Shown: positions 19,297 to 33,063 of the stretch, in pieces | Layout: each line of letters starts with the position of its first letter | Position numbering within the stretch: the stretch's first letter is position 1 | Origin: an uncultured Alphaproteobacteria bacterium | Lineage (GTDB): Bacteria; Pseudomonadota; Alphaproteobacteria; HIMB59; GCA-002718135 | DNA length: 64,000 bases | NCBI GenBank assembly: GCA_902588745.1 | Contig: CACIQI010000001.1 | Span: forward strand, 139,924-203,923 | Direction of reading: 5' to 3' | The notes under the pieces: generated by a model | What the model was told of the DNA's origin: nothing | What the model saw: only the letters and a program-made list of their open reading frames with translations | Database searches by the model: none | Made by a program: the position numbers and the translations under genes

Positions 19297-19632
19297 AGAT
19301 GGTGCATAAGCCGGGTTCTGTAATTTAATAAAAATTGATGATCATTAATCTAGAACAAATGTCACCATTTGTTTCAAGCAGTCTACCCGAATAGCTCAGC
19401 TGGAACTGATTGCTATTCCTATTTGACCTTGCTCCAAAAAGGGTTTGCAAAGCCTTTTTTGTTACCAAAAAAGCGGTAAGCTCTTACCTTACCTTTTCAC
19501 CCTTACCTTTTCAGGCGGTATATTTTCTGTTGCACTTTCCCTAAGCTTTCACTTGCCAGGTGTTACCTGGTTTTTTTTCCAGTGGAGCCCGGACTTTCCT
19601 CTTGATTACTCAAGCGATCATCGCACCATCTA
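19297..19632 (-). ncRNA. rnpB: RNase P RNA
   Basis: Catalytic RNA of ribonuclease P, which matures tRNA 5' ends. Reading the minus strand, the 5' end AGATGGTGCGATG pairs with the 3' end GCACCATCT (helix P1). The universally conserved GAGGAAAGTCCGGGCTCC block (CR I, about 19577-19594) and the 3' partner ACAGAACCCGGCTTATG (CR V, about 19306-19322) form helix P4. GGTAGACTGCTTGA (about 19375-19390) is also typical. Length is about 336 nt; ends are set by the P1 pairing and could shift by a few bases. In alphaproteobacteria rnpB often lies upstream of mraZ, as here. Confidence 0.95.
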
Positions 19633-19650
19633 AATTTCTATTAAATTTAT

Positions 19651-20397
19651 TTATTTTTTCGTCAACATAAAATTAAATAGATGTGTAATTAAAGATATAT
19701 ATAAAAGTTTGTTTTTTAGTCTATCCTCGTTATTTAAATATCTATTTCTATATGCGCTAATAAGTTTGCTATAAAGTTTAGAATTGTTATAAACTTCACG
19801 AGTATCGTATCCTATTAATGATAGTGCTAAAATTATCTTATGTTTTTGTAACTTTAAATTACAATTTTTAAACCATTCTTCAATTATTTTAATTTCACTA
19901 ACTTTTAACTTTTTAAATTTTAAAACAATTTTTGATGATAAAAGTGACTTCCATGGAAAGTTTTTACCAGGGTCTTGTTTCCTAAAAGGAGCAATATCAG
20001 AATGTCCTAAAACACTACTTTTATTAATTTTATAATTTTTTTGTAATTTTGTTAAAAGTTTTTTTAATGAAGACATCATTTTATAAGTAAATTTATTATT
20101 CTTTCCAAATGGATTGTAATCAAGCTCTATTCCAATTGATATTGAATTAATATTTGTAATATTATTCCAAAATGACTTACCCGCATGCCAAGCTCTAAAT
20201 TTATCATCTACCAAGGCGTATATTGTTCCATTTTGAGATATAAGATAATGAGAGCTGACTTTTTTTTCTTTATCGCATAAATGCAAGATAGCATCTTTAT
20301 TATTTTTTAAGGCTGTATAATGAATTATAATTAACTTTATTTTTGAATTTCTTCTTGAATTATAATTTGGAGATTTGTATTTGGTTATATATTTCAT
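19651..20397 (-). CDS. N-acetylmuramoyl-L-alanine amidase, AmpD/AmiD type
   Basis: Amidase_2 (PGRP-like) zinc hydrolase that splits the MurNAc-L-Ala bond. A zinc-ligand His at 26 (LIIIHYT), the SSHYLISQNGTIYALVDD core, the WHAGKSFW segment and the LGHSDIAPFRKQDPGKNFPW motif are visible; the last carries the second His and the Asp/Lys region. There is no signal peptide, so it may act in the cytoplasm on recycled anhydro-muropeptides like AmpD, although the C-terminal extension of about 80 residues (168-248), resembling a peptidoglycan-binding helical domain, is more AmiD-like. It lies just upstream of rnpB and diverges from bamD. Confidence 0.88.
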   Translation of the reverse strand: MKYITKYKSPNYNSRRNSKIKLIIIHYTALKNNKDAILHLCDKEKKVSSHYLISQNGTIYALVDDKFRAWHAGKSFWNNITNINSISIGIELDYNPFGKNNKFTYKMMSSLKKLLTKLQKNYKINKSSVLGHSDIAPFRKQDPGKNFPWKSLLSSKIVLKFKKLKVSEIKIIEEWFKNCNLKLQKHKIILALSLIGYDTREVYNNSKLYSKLISAYRNRYLNNEDRLKNKLLYISLITHLFNFMLTKK

Positions 20398-20430
20398 TCA
20401 AATTTTTAAATTAAAATATATAAATAAAAT

Positions 20431-25457
<5,027 letters not shown>

Positions 25458-25536
25458 TTTTTTGCTATATTAGAGATATATATAATGTAATTTATAAACT
25501 ATATTAAATAATAGTTTAGATATTAGTGATCAGTCT

Positions 25537-26322
25537 ATGAGTAAAAGAATTATAATTCTATTTTTTGTATTTTTCAGCTTACTTTCCTATAAAGTAATTG
25601 CAAGTGATGCTGATCAAGTACGTACTGACTCAGAGGATTTTGAAACAACCACGATTGAGGATGAAATATATGATCCTTTTGAATCAGTGAATAGAGCCAT
25701 ATTTAGTTTTAATAATGTAGCTGATAGAATTGTTTTAGAGCCAATTTCAAAAGGCTACAAAAAATTACCTTCTCCACTACAAAGTGGAATAAATAATTTT
25801 TTGAGTAATTTAAGAGCTCCCTTGGTTGTTGTGAATCAATTATTACAAGGTCAAGGCGAAAATGCCATTCAATCATCAGGAAGATTTATTCTTAATAGCA
25901 CCGTGGGTGTATTTGGGTTATTTGATGTAGCTGAAAAGATGGGACTCGAAGAAAAAGAGGAAGATTATGGCCAAACTCTTGCAACTTGGGGCATTGGAGA
26001 TGGTTTTTATATTGTCCTTCCTTTATTTGGCCCGTCAAATCTAAGAGATGCATCTGGGATGGTCTTAACAATGTTAACTGACCCGATCAATGCCTATGCG
26101 GTTAGTGAAGGAGAAGCTTGGCTTGTACCAATGCGAACAGCTGCTAATGCAGTAGATCAAAGATCACAAATCATTGATGAAGTAAATGCATTAAGAGATA
26201 ATTCTATTGATTATTATGCTGCAGTAAGAAGCTCATACTATCAAAATCGTAATGCGGCAATTAATAATGTCGATGACTCAGAATTAACACCTCTACCTCT
26301 AATTAGCATTGAATTTGAATAA
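25537..26322 (+). CDS. mlaA: Phospholipid-trafficking protein MlaA (VacJ family)
   Basis: MlaA normally sits in the outer membrane and removes mislocalised phospholipids from the outer leaflet, passing them to MlaC. The family core is clear: YDPFESVNRAIFSFN, LPSPLQSGINNFLSNLRAP, the NSTVGVFGLFDVA segment and EDYGQTLATWGIGDGFYIVLP, then GPSNLRDASG. The N-terminus is a cleavable signal peptide ending about VIAS, with no cysteine, so the usual lipid anchor is absent; the protein has an extra acidic segment after the signal (residues 24-45). It overlaps mlaC by 1 nt. Confidence 0.93.
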   Translation: MSKRIIILFFVFFSLLSYKVIASDADQVRTDSEDFETTTIEDEIYDPFESVNRAIFSFNNVADRIVLEPISKGYKKLPSPLQSGINNFLSNLRAPLVVVNQLLQGQGENAIQSSGRFILNSTVGVFGLFDVAEKMGLEEKEEDYGQTLATWGIGDGFYIVLPLFGPSNLRDASGMVLTMLTDPINAYAVSEGEAWLVPMRTAANAVDQRSQIIDEVNALRDNSIDYYAAVRSSYYQNRNAAINNVDDSELTPLPLISIEFE

Positions 26323-26924
26323 TGAAGTTTAATTTAATTATAATTTTTTTTATAATCTTTATTTCAAAAAATTTATATTCTGACGAAACCTCAGAATGGC
26401 TTAAAAGAGAAATAGATATTATTCTTGAAGCTTACAAAAATCAAAATCTCTCAAATGAAAACAGGTTTCTTTTAATTGAAAAAACGATAAACAATAATTT
26501 TGCTGGAACTGGCATTGCTAAATTTGTTGCAGGAGAAGCTTGGAAAAAATCAAATAAAAATACAAAAACAATATATATTGAAAATTTTAAAAGACATTTG
26601 GCACTAAATATAGCCTCAATGATGCAAGGTTATTCAGACCAAACTTATGAATTAACAAAATCAAAACATGATAACAAAAATCAAGTCACTTTGATAGATA
26701 TGGAGATTTTTTCAGATACTGGATCAGTAGTTGTAACATGGAGAGTAAAAGAATCAAAAGATCGATTTTTTGTTATTGATTTAATTGTTGCTGATATTTC
26801 TTTAGTAGTAACAAAAAGATCAGAATTTAATTCAATGTTAAAAAAAGTTGATAATGATCTTTCAAAATTTAATGAAGTTTTGTTTGAACAAAATCAGATA
26901 AGTTACAACAAAATTGCTAACTAA
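26322..26924 (+). CDS. mlaC: Phospholipid-binding protein MlaC
   Basis: Periplasmic shuttle (Tol_Tol_Ttg2/MlaC family) that carries phospholipid between MlaA and the inner-membrane MlaFEDB complex. It has a signal peptide (residues 1-20, about ISKNLYSDE) and then a 180-residue domain with FAGTGIAKFVAGEAWKKSN, NFKRHLALNIASMMQGYS, VTWRVKESKDRFFVIDLIVADISLVVTKRSEFNSML, the typical MlaC pattern. The mlaA-mlaC pair without mlaDEF is common in alphaproteobacteria. The 3' end overlaps the convergent GH1 gene by 8 nt. Confidence 0.9.
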   Translation: MKFNLIIIFFIIFISKNLYSDETSEWLKREIDIILEAYKNQNLSNENRFLLIEKTINNNFAGTGIAKFVAGEAWKKSNKNTKTIYIENFKRHLALNIASMMQGYSDQTYELTKSKHDNKNQVTLIDMEIFSDTGSVVVTWRVKESKDRFFVIDLIVADISLVVTKRSEFNSMLKKVDNDLSKFNEVLFEQNQISYNKIAN

Positions 26925-28278
26925 TTACTGAACTTTCTATAAGATTTTTATAAAAGAAAAATGAATCTTTTGGAATTCTTTTCTGATTTTCATAGTCTAT
27001 ATAAACCATACCAAATCTCATATCATATCCCCTATGCCATTCAAAATTATCTGTAAAAGACCACGCATAAAAACCTCGAACATCAGCCCCATCATAGATT
27101 GCTTTATTTAAGCAAGTTAGATATCGTTTATAAAAACTAATTCTTTCTTCATCTGATATCGTATTTTTTTCTGATAATACATCTTCAGTTGCTACACCAT
27201 TTTCGGTTATATAAATTACCGGACTTCCATATTTTTCTTTTACTTGCATAATTTGATCATAAAAAGAAGATGGAGCAATTTCCCAACCCATCGGATTTAT
27301 TTCAGCATCATCAGGAGGAGGAAGTAAAGTAAAACCTGCATCATTATTTGTTTTAGCTCCCATAAATAATTTGTCACTTGGATCTGCTTGAACATGAAAA
27401 TGTGAATAAAAATTAAGTCCAAAATAATCTAATTTTTGTTTAATTATTTTCATATCTCCATCCTTAATTATATCTTTCATTTGCTGAGCAATATATAGAT
27501 CATAATTTCCTAAATATTGAGGATCTGTAAATAAAGTATTGAAAAAAACATTTGCAATTCTTGAGGCCTCAATGTCTTTTTCTTTATTGGAATTTGATTT
27601 AATTGGAGCCATAACATTAACACAACCACATTTAAGATCGGATGAAATTGATCTCATTTCTTTAATAGAATATCCGTGTGATAAATTCACATGATGTACA
27701 GCCTGTAATGTTTTTGTAAAATCACTTATACCAGGAGCCATTATTCCTTGTCCGTATCCAGCAAGAGTAAAAACTACAGGTTCATTAAATGTTGAGAATT
27801 TTTTAACCCTATCACAAGTATTTGATACAACAATATTTGTAAATTCTGTAAACCAATCTGAAGATTCTCTATTTGACCAACCACCTTTATCTTGTAAAAT
27901 TTGAGGTAAATCCCAATGATAAAGACATATAAAAGGTTCAATATTTTTTTCTAAAAGTGTGTCAATAACACGATTGTAAAAATCTAAACCTTTTTGATTT
28001 ACTTTGCCAATACCATCTGGGAGAATTCTAGACCATGCAGTAGAAAGGCGGAAACTTTTTAATCCAGCTTCTTTCATTAAGGAAATATCTTCTTTATAAT
28101 TATTGTAAAAATCACAAGTTATATTTGCATTTTCATCATTATGAACATTACCTTTAGTTTGAGTAAAAGTATCCCAAATACTGGGAGATTTTCCATCAAT
28201 ATTCCAAGCACCTTCTATTTGATAGGCTGCAGATGATGCACCCCAAATAAAATCAGATGGAAATTTAATTTCTGACAT
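26917..28278 (-). CDS. GH1 beta-glycosidase (beta-glucosidase type)
   Basis: Retaining family 1 glycoside hydrolase. The N-terminal signature FPSDFIWGASSAAYQIEG, the acid/base Glu at residue 166 in TFNEP and the nucleophile Glu at residue 359 in YITENG are all present, along with the C-terminal YAWSFTDNFEWHRGY aglycone/glycone site. At 453 residues it is a complete cytoplasmic enzyme with no signal peptide, so it splits imported glycosides. It is the last gene of the operon starting at the binding protein (34308), which suggests that the transporter carries beta-glucosides or related disaccharides. Whether the sugar is glucose, galactose or fucose cannot be read from sequence. Confidence 0.93.
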   Translation of the reverse strand: MSEIKFPSDFIWGASSAAYQIEGAWNIDGKSPSIWDTFTQTKGNVHNDENANITCDFYNNYKEDISLMKEAGLKSFRLSTAWSRILPDGIGKVNQKGLDFYNRVIDTLLEKNIEPFICLYHWDLPQILQDKGGWSNRESSDWFTEFTNIVVSNTCDRVKKFSTFNEPVVFTLAGYGQGIMAPGISDFTKTLQAVHHVNLSHGYSIKEMRSISSDLKCGCVNVMAPIKSNSNKEKDIEASRIANVFFNTLFTDPQYLGNYDLYIAQQMKDIIKDGDMKIIKQKLDYFGLNFYSHFHVQADPSDKLFMGAKTNNDAGFTLLPPPDDAEINPMGWEIAPSSFYDQIMQVKEKYGSPVIYITENGVATEDVLSEKNTISDEERISFYKRYLTCLNKAIYDGADVRGFYAWSFTDNFEWHRGYDMRFGMVYIDYENQKRIPKDSFFFYKNLIESSVIS

Positions 28279-28280
28279 AT

Positions 28281-29405
28281 TTAAATTTTAAGTTTACTTA
28301 TTTCTTCTTCAGTTAGTAAATCTGGTTGTTCAGGATTTGTAGTTAAAATATAAGATCTTTTTTCTTCTGCAGATTTTATTATACCATCCATTATTTCTAA
28401 AACATGAAGAGATAATTCAAGTGAACACCTTGCTTTACGATTTTTAGCAATTGAATCAATCATTTCTGAAAGCCCAATACCTCTATAATTTGCTTTTTTA
28501 TTTCCATCATTATCACTCTTGTTAGGTATACCTAATAACATTTTATCATTATTGATTACTTCCCAATCTTTATCTTTTTGAGATATTAATAAATCGCCAC
28601 TAAAAAAATTGGGGTCAGGCACAATCATACTTCCATCTAATCCATAGAGCTCGATCGTGGAGTGATTATTTTTCCAAACATCCCAAGTACAAAAAAACTG
28701 GATTTTAGCATTATTTGTAAATTCTAACGATCCCATTAATGTTGTTGGTGTTTCAACTTTAATTTTATCACCGTATCTAGGTTGGCTTGTTATTGTTCGC
28801 TCGTTTGTAGCAGTTCCACTAATTGAATTTATTTGTTTAATTGATCCAATTAGGTTTACTAATTGAGTAATGTAATAAACACCAACATCAAAAACTGGTC
28901 CGGCTCCAGGCTTAAAGAAAAAATCAGGATTAGGATGCCAATGCTCCATCCCGTGAGACATTAAATTAAATGTACCTAGAACAATTTTACCTATCTTATT
29001 GTCTTCAATTAATTTTCTAGCTTTTTGGCCTGCAGCTCCTAGAAAAGTATCTGGTGCACACCCAACATATAAACCCTTTTCATCTGCTAATTTTTGTATC
29101 TCTAAACCTTCTTTAAAATTCATTGCTAAAGGCTTTTCACTAAAACAGTGTTTTCCATTATGTAGTGATTTTGTAATAATTTCTTTATGAGCAGCAGGAA
29201 TTGTTAAGTTAATGATTAAATCAATTTCATTACTTTCTAAAATTTCCTCAACTGAGAGAGATTTAACATTATATTTAGATGCAGCATTAGAAGCAGCTTC
29301 CTTATTAATATCAGCGCAAGCAACTATTTCGAAATTATTAAATATTTTTTGACATTCAAAATAAGTCTCAGAAATATTCCCACAACCAATAATTCCAATA
29401 TTCAT
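28281..29405 (-). CDS. Gfo/Idh/MocA-family NAD(P)-dependent sugar dehydrogenase
   Basis: Rossmann-fold oxidoreductase (N-terminal GIIGCGNISETYF) with the family EKP motif (CFSEKPLAMNF, catalytic-site lysine) near residue 92 and the C-terminal alpha/beta domain containing GAGPVFDVGVYYI. At 374 residues it is normal. Such enzymes oxidise or reduce cyclic polyols, sugars or sugar acids. Being co-operonic with a TIM-barrel isomerase and a GH1 glycosidase suggests a 3-keto-sugar or inositol-like catabolic step. The substrate is unknown; overlap with the upstream isomerase gene is 1 nt. Confidence 0.88.
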   Translation of the reverse strand: MNIGIIGCGNISETYFECQKIFNNFEIVACADINKEAASNAASKYNVKSLSVEEILESNEIDLIINLTIPAAHKEIITKSLHNGKHCFSEKPLAMNFKEGLEIQKLADEKGLYVGCAPDTFLGAAGQKARKLIEDNKIGKIVLGTFNLMSHGMEHWHPNPDFFFKPGAGPVFDVGVYYITQLVNLIGSIKQINSISGTATNERTITSQPRYGDKIKVETPTTLMGSLEFTNNAKIQFFCTWDVWKNNHSTIELYGLDGSMIVPDPNFFSGDLLISQKDKDWEVINNDKMLLGIPNKSDNDGNKKANYRGIGLSEMIDSIAKNRKARCSLELSLHVLEIMDGIIKSAEEKRSYILTTNPEQPDLLTEEEISKLKI

Positions 29406-30178
29406 TAAATTGTCTCTAAATATTCTAAAGACTTTGTTGTGTATTCTTTATAATCTTTTGGATCATCGTGTTCTAGTACAAAAACTTCACATGGTGTTTT
29501 TTTAACTTCTGCAAGAAACTTTGGCCAATCTATGAAACCTTCTCCTACAGCAGATTGTTCACTATGATCTAATAGATTTTTTGTTTCATCAAAAAAATCT
29601 TTCAAGTGACAGCCAATAATTTTATTTTTGTATTTTCCTATCCAATCAAGTGGATCTGCTTTTCCAGCAACTGCCCATCCAAGATCAAGTTCCATTTTTA
29701 GATTTTCATTGTGATCCATCATACATTCTATTGGAAGCTTACCACTAGGAAGAGGTCTAAATTCAAATGAATGATTATGATAACCAAGAGTTAGACCATT
29801 ATCTTCATACGTTTGTACATATGATGAGAGATCTTTACCAAAGTTATTCCAAGTGTCTTCATCAAGATCAAAATTTGAAGCAAAATCTTTACTAAATTTT
29901 TCAGGTACAGAAGGCACTATCGCATGCTTAATATTTAGATATTTCATCCTACTAATTGTATCTTCTGTATTTGTAATTGCTTGAAAACTTATGTGAGAAG
30001 ATTTTATAGAAATACTATTTTCTTCCATCATTGATTTAAAATTATCTAAATCAATTTTATCTAAATCAAATAATTCAATATTTTTAATTCCAGACTCAGA
30101 TAGGAATTTAAATATTGGCTCGTAAGGTTGAAATTTTCTTGTTGTGTACAACTGCATTGTTACTTCGTTTCTATTCAT
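29405..30178 (-). CDS. Sugar phosphate isomerase/epimerase (AP-endonuclease 2 TIM barrel)
   Basis: TIM-barrel metalloenzyme of the IolE/IolI/xylose-isomerase-like superfamily. Metal-ligand and active-site segments are visible: GYHNHSFEF, MELDLGWAVAGKADP, IGCHLKDFFD and VLEHDDPKDY. At 257 residues with no signal peptide it is cytoplasmic. It is positioned between the ABC ATPase and a Gfo/Idh dehydrogenase with 1-nt overlaps, so it is part of one transcript and probably acts on the dehydrogenase product. The exact reaction (isomerase, epimerase or dehydratase) cannot be inferred. Confidence 0.85.
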   Translation of the reverse strand: MNRNEVTMQLYTTRKFQPYEPIFKFLSESGIKNIELFDLDKIDLDNFKSMMEENSISIKSSHISFQAITNTEDTISRMKYLNIKHAIVPSVPEKFSKDFASNFDLDEDTWNNFGKDLSSYVQTYEDNGLTLGYHNHSFEFRPLPSGKLPIECMMDHNENLKMELDLGWAVAGKADPLDWIGKYKNKIIGCHLKDFFDETKNLLDHSEQSAVGEGFIDWPKFLAEVKKTPCEVFVLEHDDPKDYKEYTTKSLEYLETI

Positions 30179-31251
30179 TAAATTCTCTCCTCAGATTTAC
30201 TATCGAATATTGAAGATTTATTTATATCAAATGAAATGTTTATTTCATCATTTAAATTAAAATTTGAACTTCCTTCTAGCCTTATAGATATTGGGTTACC
30301 TTCAACACTAGTCCACACAAGAGTATCTGCACCCATAGGTTCCACTAATTCAACTTTACATTGAATAGAATTTTCATTTTTTTCTATGTTTATATTTTCA
30401 GGTCTTATTCCAAAGACAACCTCTTGATCATTCATCAAATTATTTATATTTTCATACTTAGAAATATCAATTTGTTTTTTTCCAACAATTATATTTTGAC
30501 TTGATTTATCAAATTTAGCTTTTAAAAAATTCATGCTCGGAGATCCAATAAACCCAGCCACAAATAAATTAGCTGGTTTGTTATAAATTTGTTTAGGTGT
30601 ATCTAATTGCTGTATTAATCCATCTTTCATAACAGATATACGGTCCGCAAGCGTCATAGCTTCTATTTGATCATGAGTAACGTAAATCATAGTGTTTGAT
30701 AAATCTCTATGAAGTTTTTTAATTTCATAGCGTAGTTCAGCTCTTAATTTTGCATCAAGGTTACTTAAAGGTTCGTCAAATAAAAAAACTTTTGCATCTC
30801 TAACCAAAGCTCTACCAATAGCAACACGCTGCCTTTGACCTCCAGAGAGTTGAGAAGGCTTTCTTTTAAGTAATTCATTTATTTGTAGGAGATTTGCAGC
30901 TTTTTTAATTTTTTCATTAATTAAATCTTTTGCCGTACCCATCATTCTTAAACCAAATGATAAATTTTTCTCGACAGTCATACTTGGGTATAATGCGTAA
31001 GATTGAAATACCATTCCTATGTGTCTATCTTTTGGCTCTTTCCATGTAACGTTATCATCTTCAATCCAAATCTGTCCATCAGTTAAATCCAAAAGACCTG
31101 CTATACAGTTTAATAAAGTAGTTTTTCCACAACCTGAAGGGCCAAGCAAAACCATGAATTCTCCCTCTTTAATATCTAGACTTAAATCATTTAATATTTC
31201 AGTTTTTCCATAACTGAAGGATATATTTTTTACTTCAACACTATTTTTCAT
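30178..31251 (-). CDS. ABC transporter ATP-binding protein, UgpC/MsmK/GtsD type
   Basis: Cytoplasmic ATPase of a carbohydrate (CUT1) importer. Walker A GPSGCGKTT, signature LSGGQRQRVAIGRAL and Walker B VFLFDEPLSNLDA are intact, and a C-terminal TOBE/regulatory domain (FGIRPENINIEKN) follows. I choose the ATG at 31251 (357 residues, MKNSVEVKNISF), with an AGGGGTGAGT ribosome site and a 2-nt gap after the permease stop; a longer frame to 31296 only adds permease sequence. It is the only CUT1-type ATPase in the window, so it may also serve the ATPase-less transporter at 37437-40578. Confidence 0.93.
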   Translation of the reverse strand: MKNSVEVKNISFSYGKTEILNDLSLDIKEGEFMVLLGPSGCGKTTLLNCIAGLLDLTDGQIWIEDDNVTWKEPKDRHIGMVFQSYALYPSMTVEKNLSFGLRMMGTAKDLINEKIKKAANLLQINELLKRKPSQLSGGQRQRVAIGRALVRDAKVFLFDEPLSNLDAKLRAELRYEIKKLHRDLSNTMIYVTHDQIEAMTLADRISVMKDGLIQQLDTPKQIYNKPANLFVAGFIGSPSMNFLKAKFDKSSQNIIVGKKQIDISKYENINNLMNDQEVVFGIRPENINIEKNENSIQCKVELVEPMGADTLVWTSVEGNPISIRLEGSSNFNLNDEINISFDINKSSIFDSKSEERI

Positions 31252-31253
31252 AC

Positions 31254-32135
31254 TCACCCCTTTATTGCCCCAGCTGCTATTCCACGCACAAACCATCTTC
31301 CAGAAATAAAGTATACAAAAAGAGGAACTAGAGAAGTTAATATTGTTGCTGACATATCTACATTATACTCGGCAACACCATAATCTACTTGCACAATATT
31401 ATTTAATTGAACTGTCATTGGTTGGTTATCTCTTCCTGCAAAAACTAATCCTAGAAGAAAATCATTCCAAATTCCTGTAACTTGAAGAATGACAGCTACG
31501 ATAGTTATGGGAGTAGACATTGGAATTATTACATAAAAAAATATTTTTATAAAATTACCGCCATCTATTCTGGCAGCTTTAAATAGATCTATTGGAAGAC
31601 TCGCGTAAAAATTTCTGAAGATAAGTGTTAGTATTGGCATACCAAAAATAGTATGAACAAGTATGATGCCTGGTAAAGAAGAATAAATACCTAAGAAGTC
31701 TTCTATTTTTAAAAGTGGGTACACCATTACTTGATAAGGAATAAATGCACCAAACATACATAGGCCAAAAAAGAAGTATGCTCCCCTAAAACGCCAAAAA
31801 GCTAATGCATATCCATTAAGTGCACTTAAAGCTACGGATACAATTACACTAGGTACAGTTATCTTTACGGAGTTAACAAAACCTGGTTTCAATCCCTCAC
31901 ATACAAATCCTGTACAGGCTTGAGACCAGGCTTTTGGCCAAGCATAAAAACTAAGTTCTTTCGGGAGGTTTAAAATATTAGCAGCTCTTATTTCATCCAT
32001 ATCTTTAAGAGAAGTAATGATCATTACATATAAGGGCATTAAAAAAAATAATGCACACATAATTATGAAACAATACAAACCTACTCTTCCAACTGTAAGG
32101 TGTTTTGGTCGAGGTCCTTTAGGAATAGTAGACAT
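31254..32135 (-). CDS. Sugar ABC transporter permease, GtsC (MalG) type
   Basis: Inner-membrane permease with about six membrane helices and the cytoplasmic EAA loop KAARIDGGNFIKIFF that docks the ATPase (about residues 186-200). The segment between helices 1 and 2 includes ACTGFVCEGLKPGFVNSVK, which I recall as typical of glucose/mannose-type (GtsC) permeases. The 293-residue length is normal. It overlaps the partner permease by 1 nt. Confidence 0.92.
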   Translation of the reverse strand: MSTIPKGPRPKHLTVGRVGLYCFIIMCALFFLMPLYVMIITSLKDMDEIRAANILNLPKELSFYAWPKAWSQACTGFVCEGLKPGFVNSVKITVPSVIVSVALSALNGYALAFWRFRGAYFFFGLCMFGAFIPYQVMVYPLLKIEDFLGIYSSLPGIILVHTIFGMPILTLIFRNFYASLPIDLFKAARIDGGNFIKIFFYVIIPMSTPITIVAVILQVTGIWNDFLLGLVFAGRDNQPMTVQLNNIVQVDYGVAEYNVDMSATILTSLVPLFVYFISGRWFVRGIAAGAIKG

Positions 32136-33016
32136 TAGTTATTTGCGTATTTGTTTCTTAGATAAAATTCATAAAAAGCCCAAGGAGCAAGAATACATAC
32201 AACTGAAATAAACATTATTATAGAAGCTGCAAAAGCTTGTCCTAAATTTGCTCTACTAAAAAAATTCTCCATTACATACATTGCTGGTGTTGTGGTAGCA
32301 TATCCTGGTCCACCAGATGTAAGGGCTAAAATTAAATCATAGACTTTTACTACACCTGCTGCAATCAAGACAATTGCAGTTACTACCATTGGTCTTAACA
32401 TCGGCAGAATAACAAAAATATAAGATTTCCATTTAGCTACACCTTCAATACTAAGTGATTTCCAAATATCTTCATCAATTCCTCTGAGTCCTGCTAACAT
32501 TAACACCATTACAAAACCTGCACCTTGCCAAACAGCAGCTATACAAACAGCATAGATTGCAAGATCTCTATTTACCAACCAGTCTAGTTCAAACCATGTC
32601 ATACCCCACATGTGCATTGAATTCTCTAGACCAAATGTTGGGTTTAAAACCCATTTCCAGACTAAACCAGTAACAACGAAGGACATAGCATAAGGGTATA
32701 AAAAAATTGTTCTAAATAAACTCTCACCTCTTATTTTTTGATCAATTAAAACTGCTAATAGAAAACCAATGATCAGACACCCAATTGTAAACACAAAACC
32801 ATAAATAAAAATATTTTCTACAGCTACATCCCATTTTCTTTGTTTAAATAATCTTTCGTATTGATCGAAACCAACATAGTTCATTACTGGAACTAATTTC
32901 GAATTTGTTAGAGAATAAACAAAGGAATAAATAATACATCCAACAAAGACAGTTAAAGATATAACTATCATCGGTAACAGTGCTATTTTTGCAGCTATAT
33001 TTCTATAAAAAGGCAT
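32135..33016 (-). CDS. Sugar ABC transporter permease, GtsB (MalF) type
   Basis: Inner-membrane permease with about six membrane helices, the N-terminal partner of the heterodimer. The EAA-like loop is KSLSIEGVAKWKSYIFVILPML (about residues 185-206). At 293 residues it lacks the large periplasmic insertion of E. coli MalF. The ATG at 33016 starts 8 nt downstream of the hairpin at 33025-33054, which separates it from the binding-protein gene. No clear Shine-Dalgarno. Confidence 0.92.
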   Translation of the reverse strand: MPFYRNIAAKIALLPMIVISLTVFVGCIIYSFVYSLTNSKLVPVMNYVGFDQYERLFKQRKWDVAVENIFIYGFVFTIGCLIIGFLLAVLIDQKIRGESLFRTIFLYPYAMSFVVTGLVWKWVLNPTFGLENSMHMWGMTWFELDWLVNRDLAIYAVCIAAVWQGAGFVMVLMLAGLRGIDEDIWKSLSIEGVAKWKSYIFVILPMLRPMVVTAIVLIAAGVVKVYDLILALTSGGPGYATTTPAMYVMENFFSRANLGQAFAASIIMFISVVCILAPWAFYEFYLRNKYANN

Positions 33017-33024
33017 AAAATGTT

Positions 33025-33054
33025 AAATGGCAGGATAAATTAATCCTGCCATTT
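33025..33054 (-). terminator. 12-bp perfect hairpin between binding-protein and permease genes
   Basis: AAATGGCAGGAT (33025-33036) pairs perfectly with ATCCTGCCATTT (33043-33054) around a 6-nt loop, directly after the binding-protein stop. Only three T residues follow on the transcribed strand, so partial termination or 3'-end protection is more likely than full termination. This allows more binding protein than permease. Confidence 0.75.
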
Positions 33055-33063
33055 CGTATATAT

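Noticed and set aside
19020-19633. Small plus-strand ORFs across mraZ and rnpB
   Set aside because: They lie over mraZ and the RNase P RNA; the rnpB structure accounts for the sequence.
25480-25536. AT-rich imperfect hairpin (AAACTAT...ATAGTTT, near 25496-25517) between uvrD and mlaA
   Set aside because: Short A/T-only stem in a divergent gap of very high AT content; no G-C pairs beyond one, so not distinguishable from chance.
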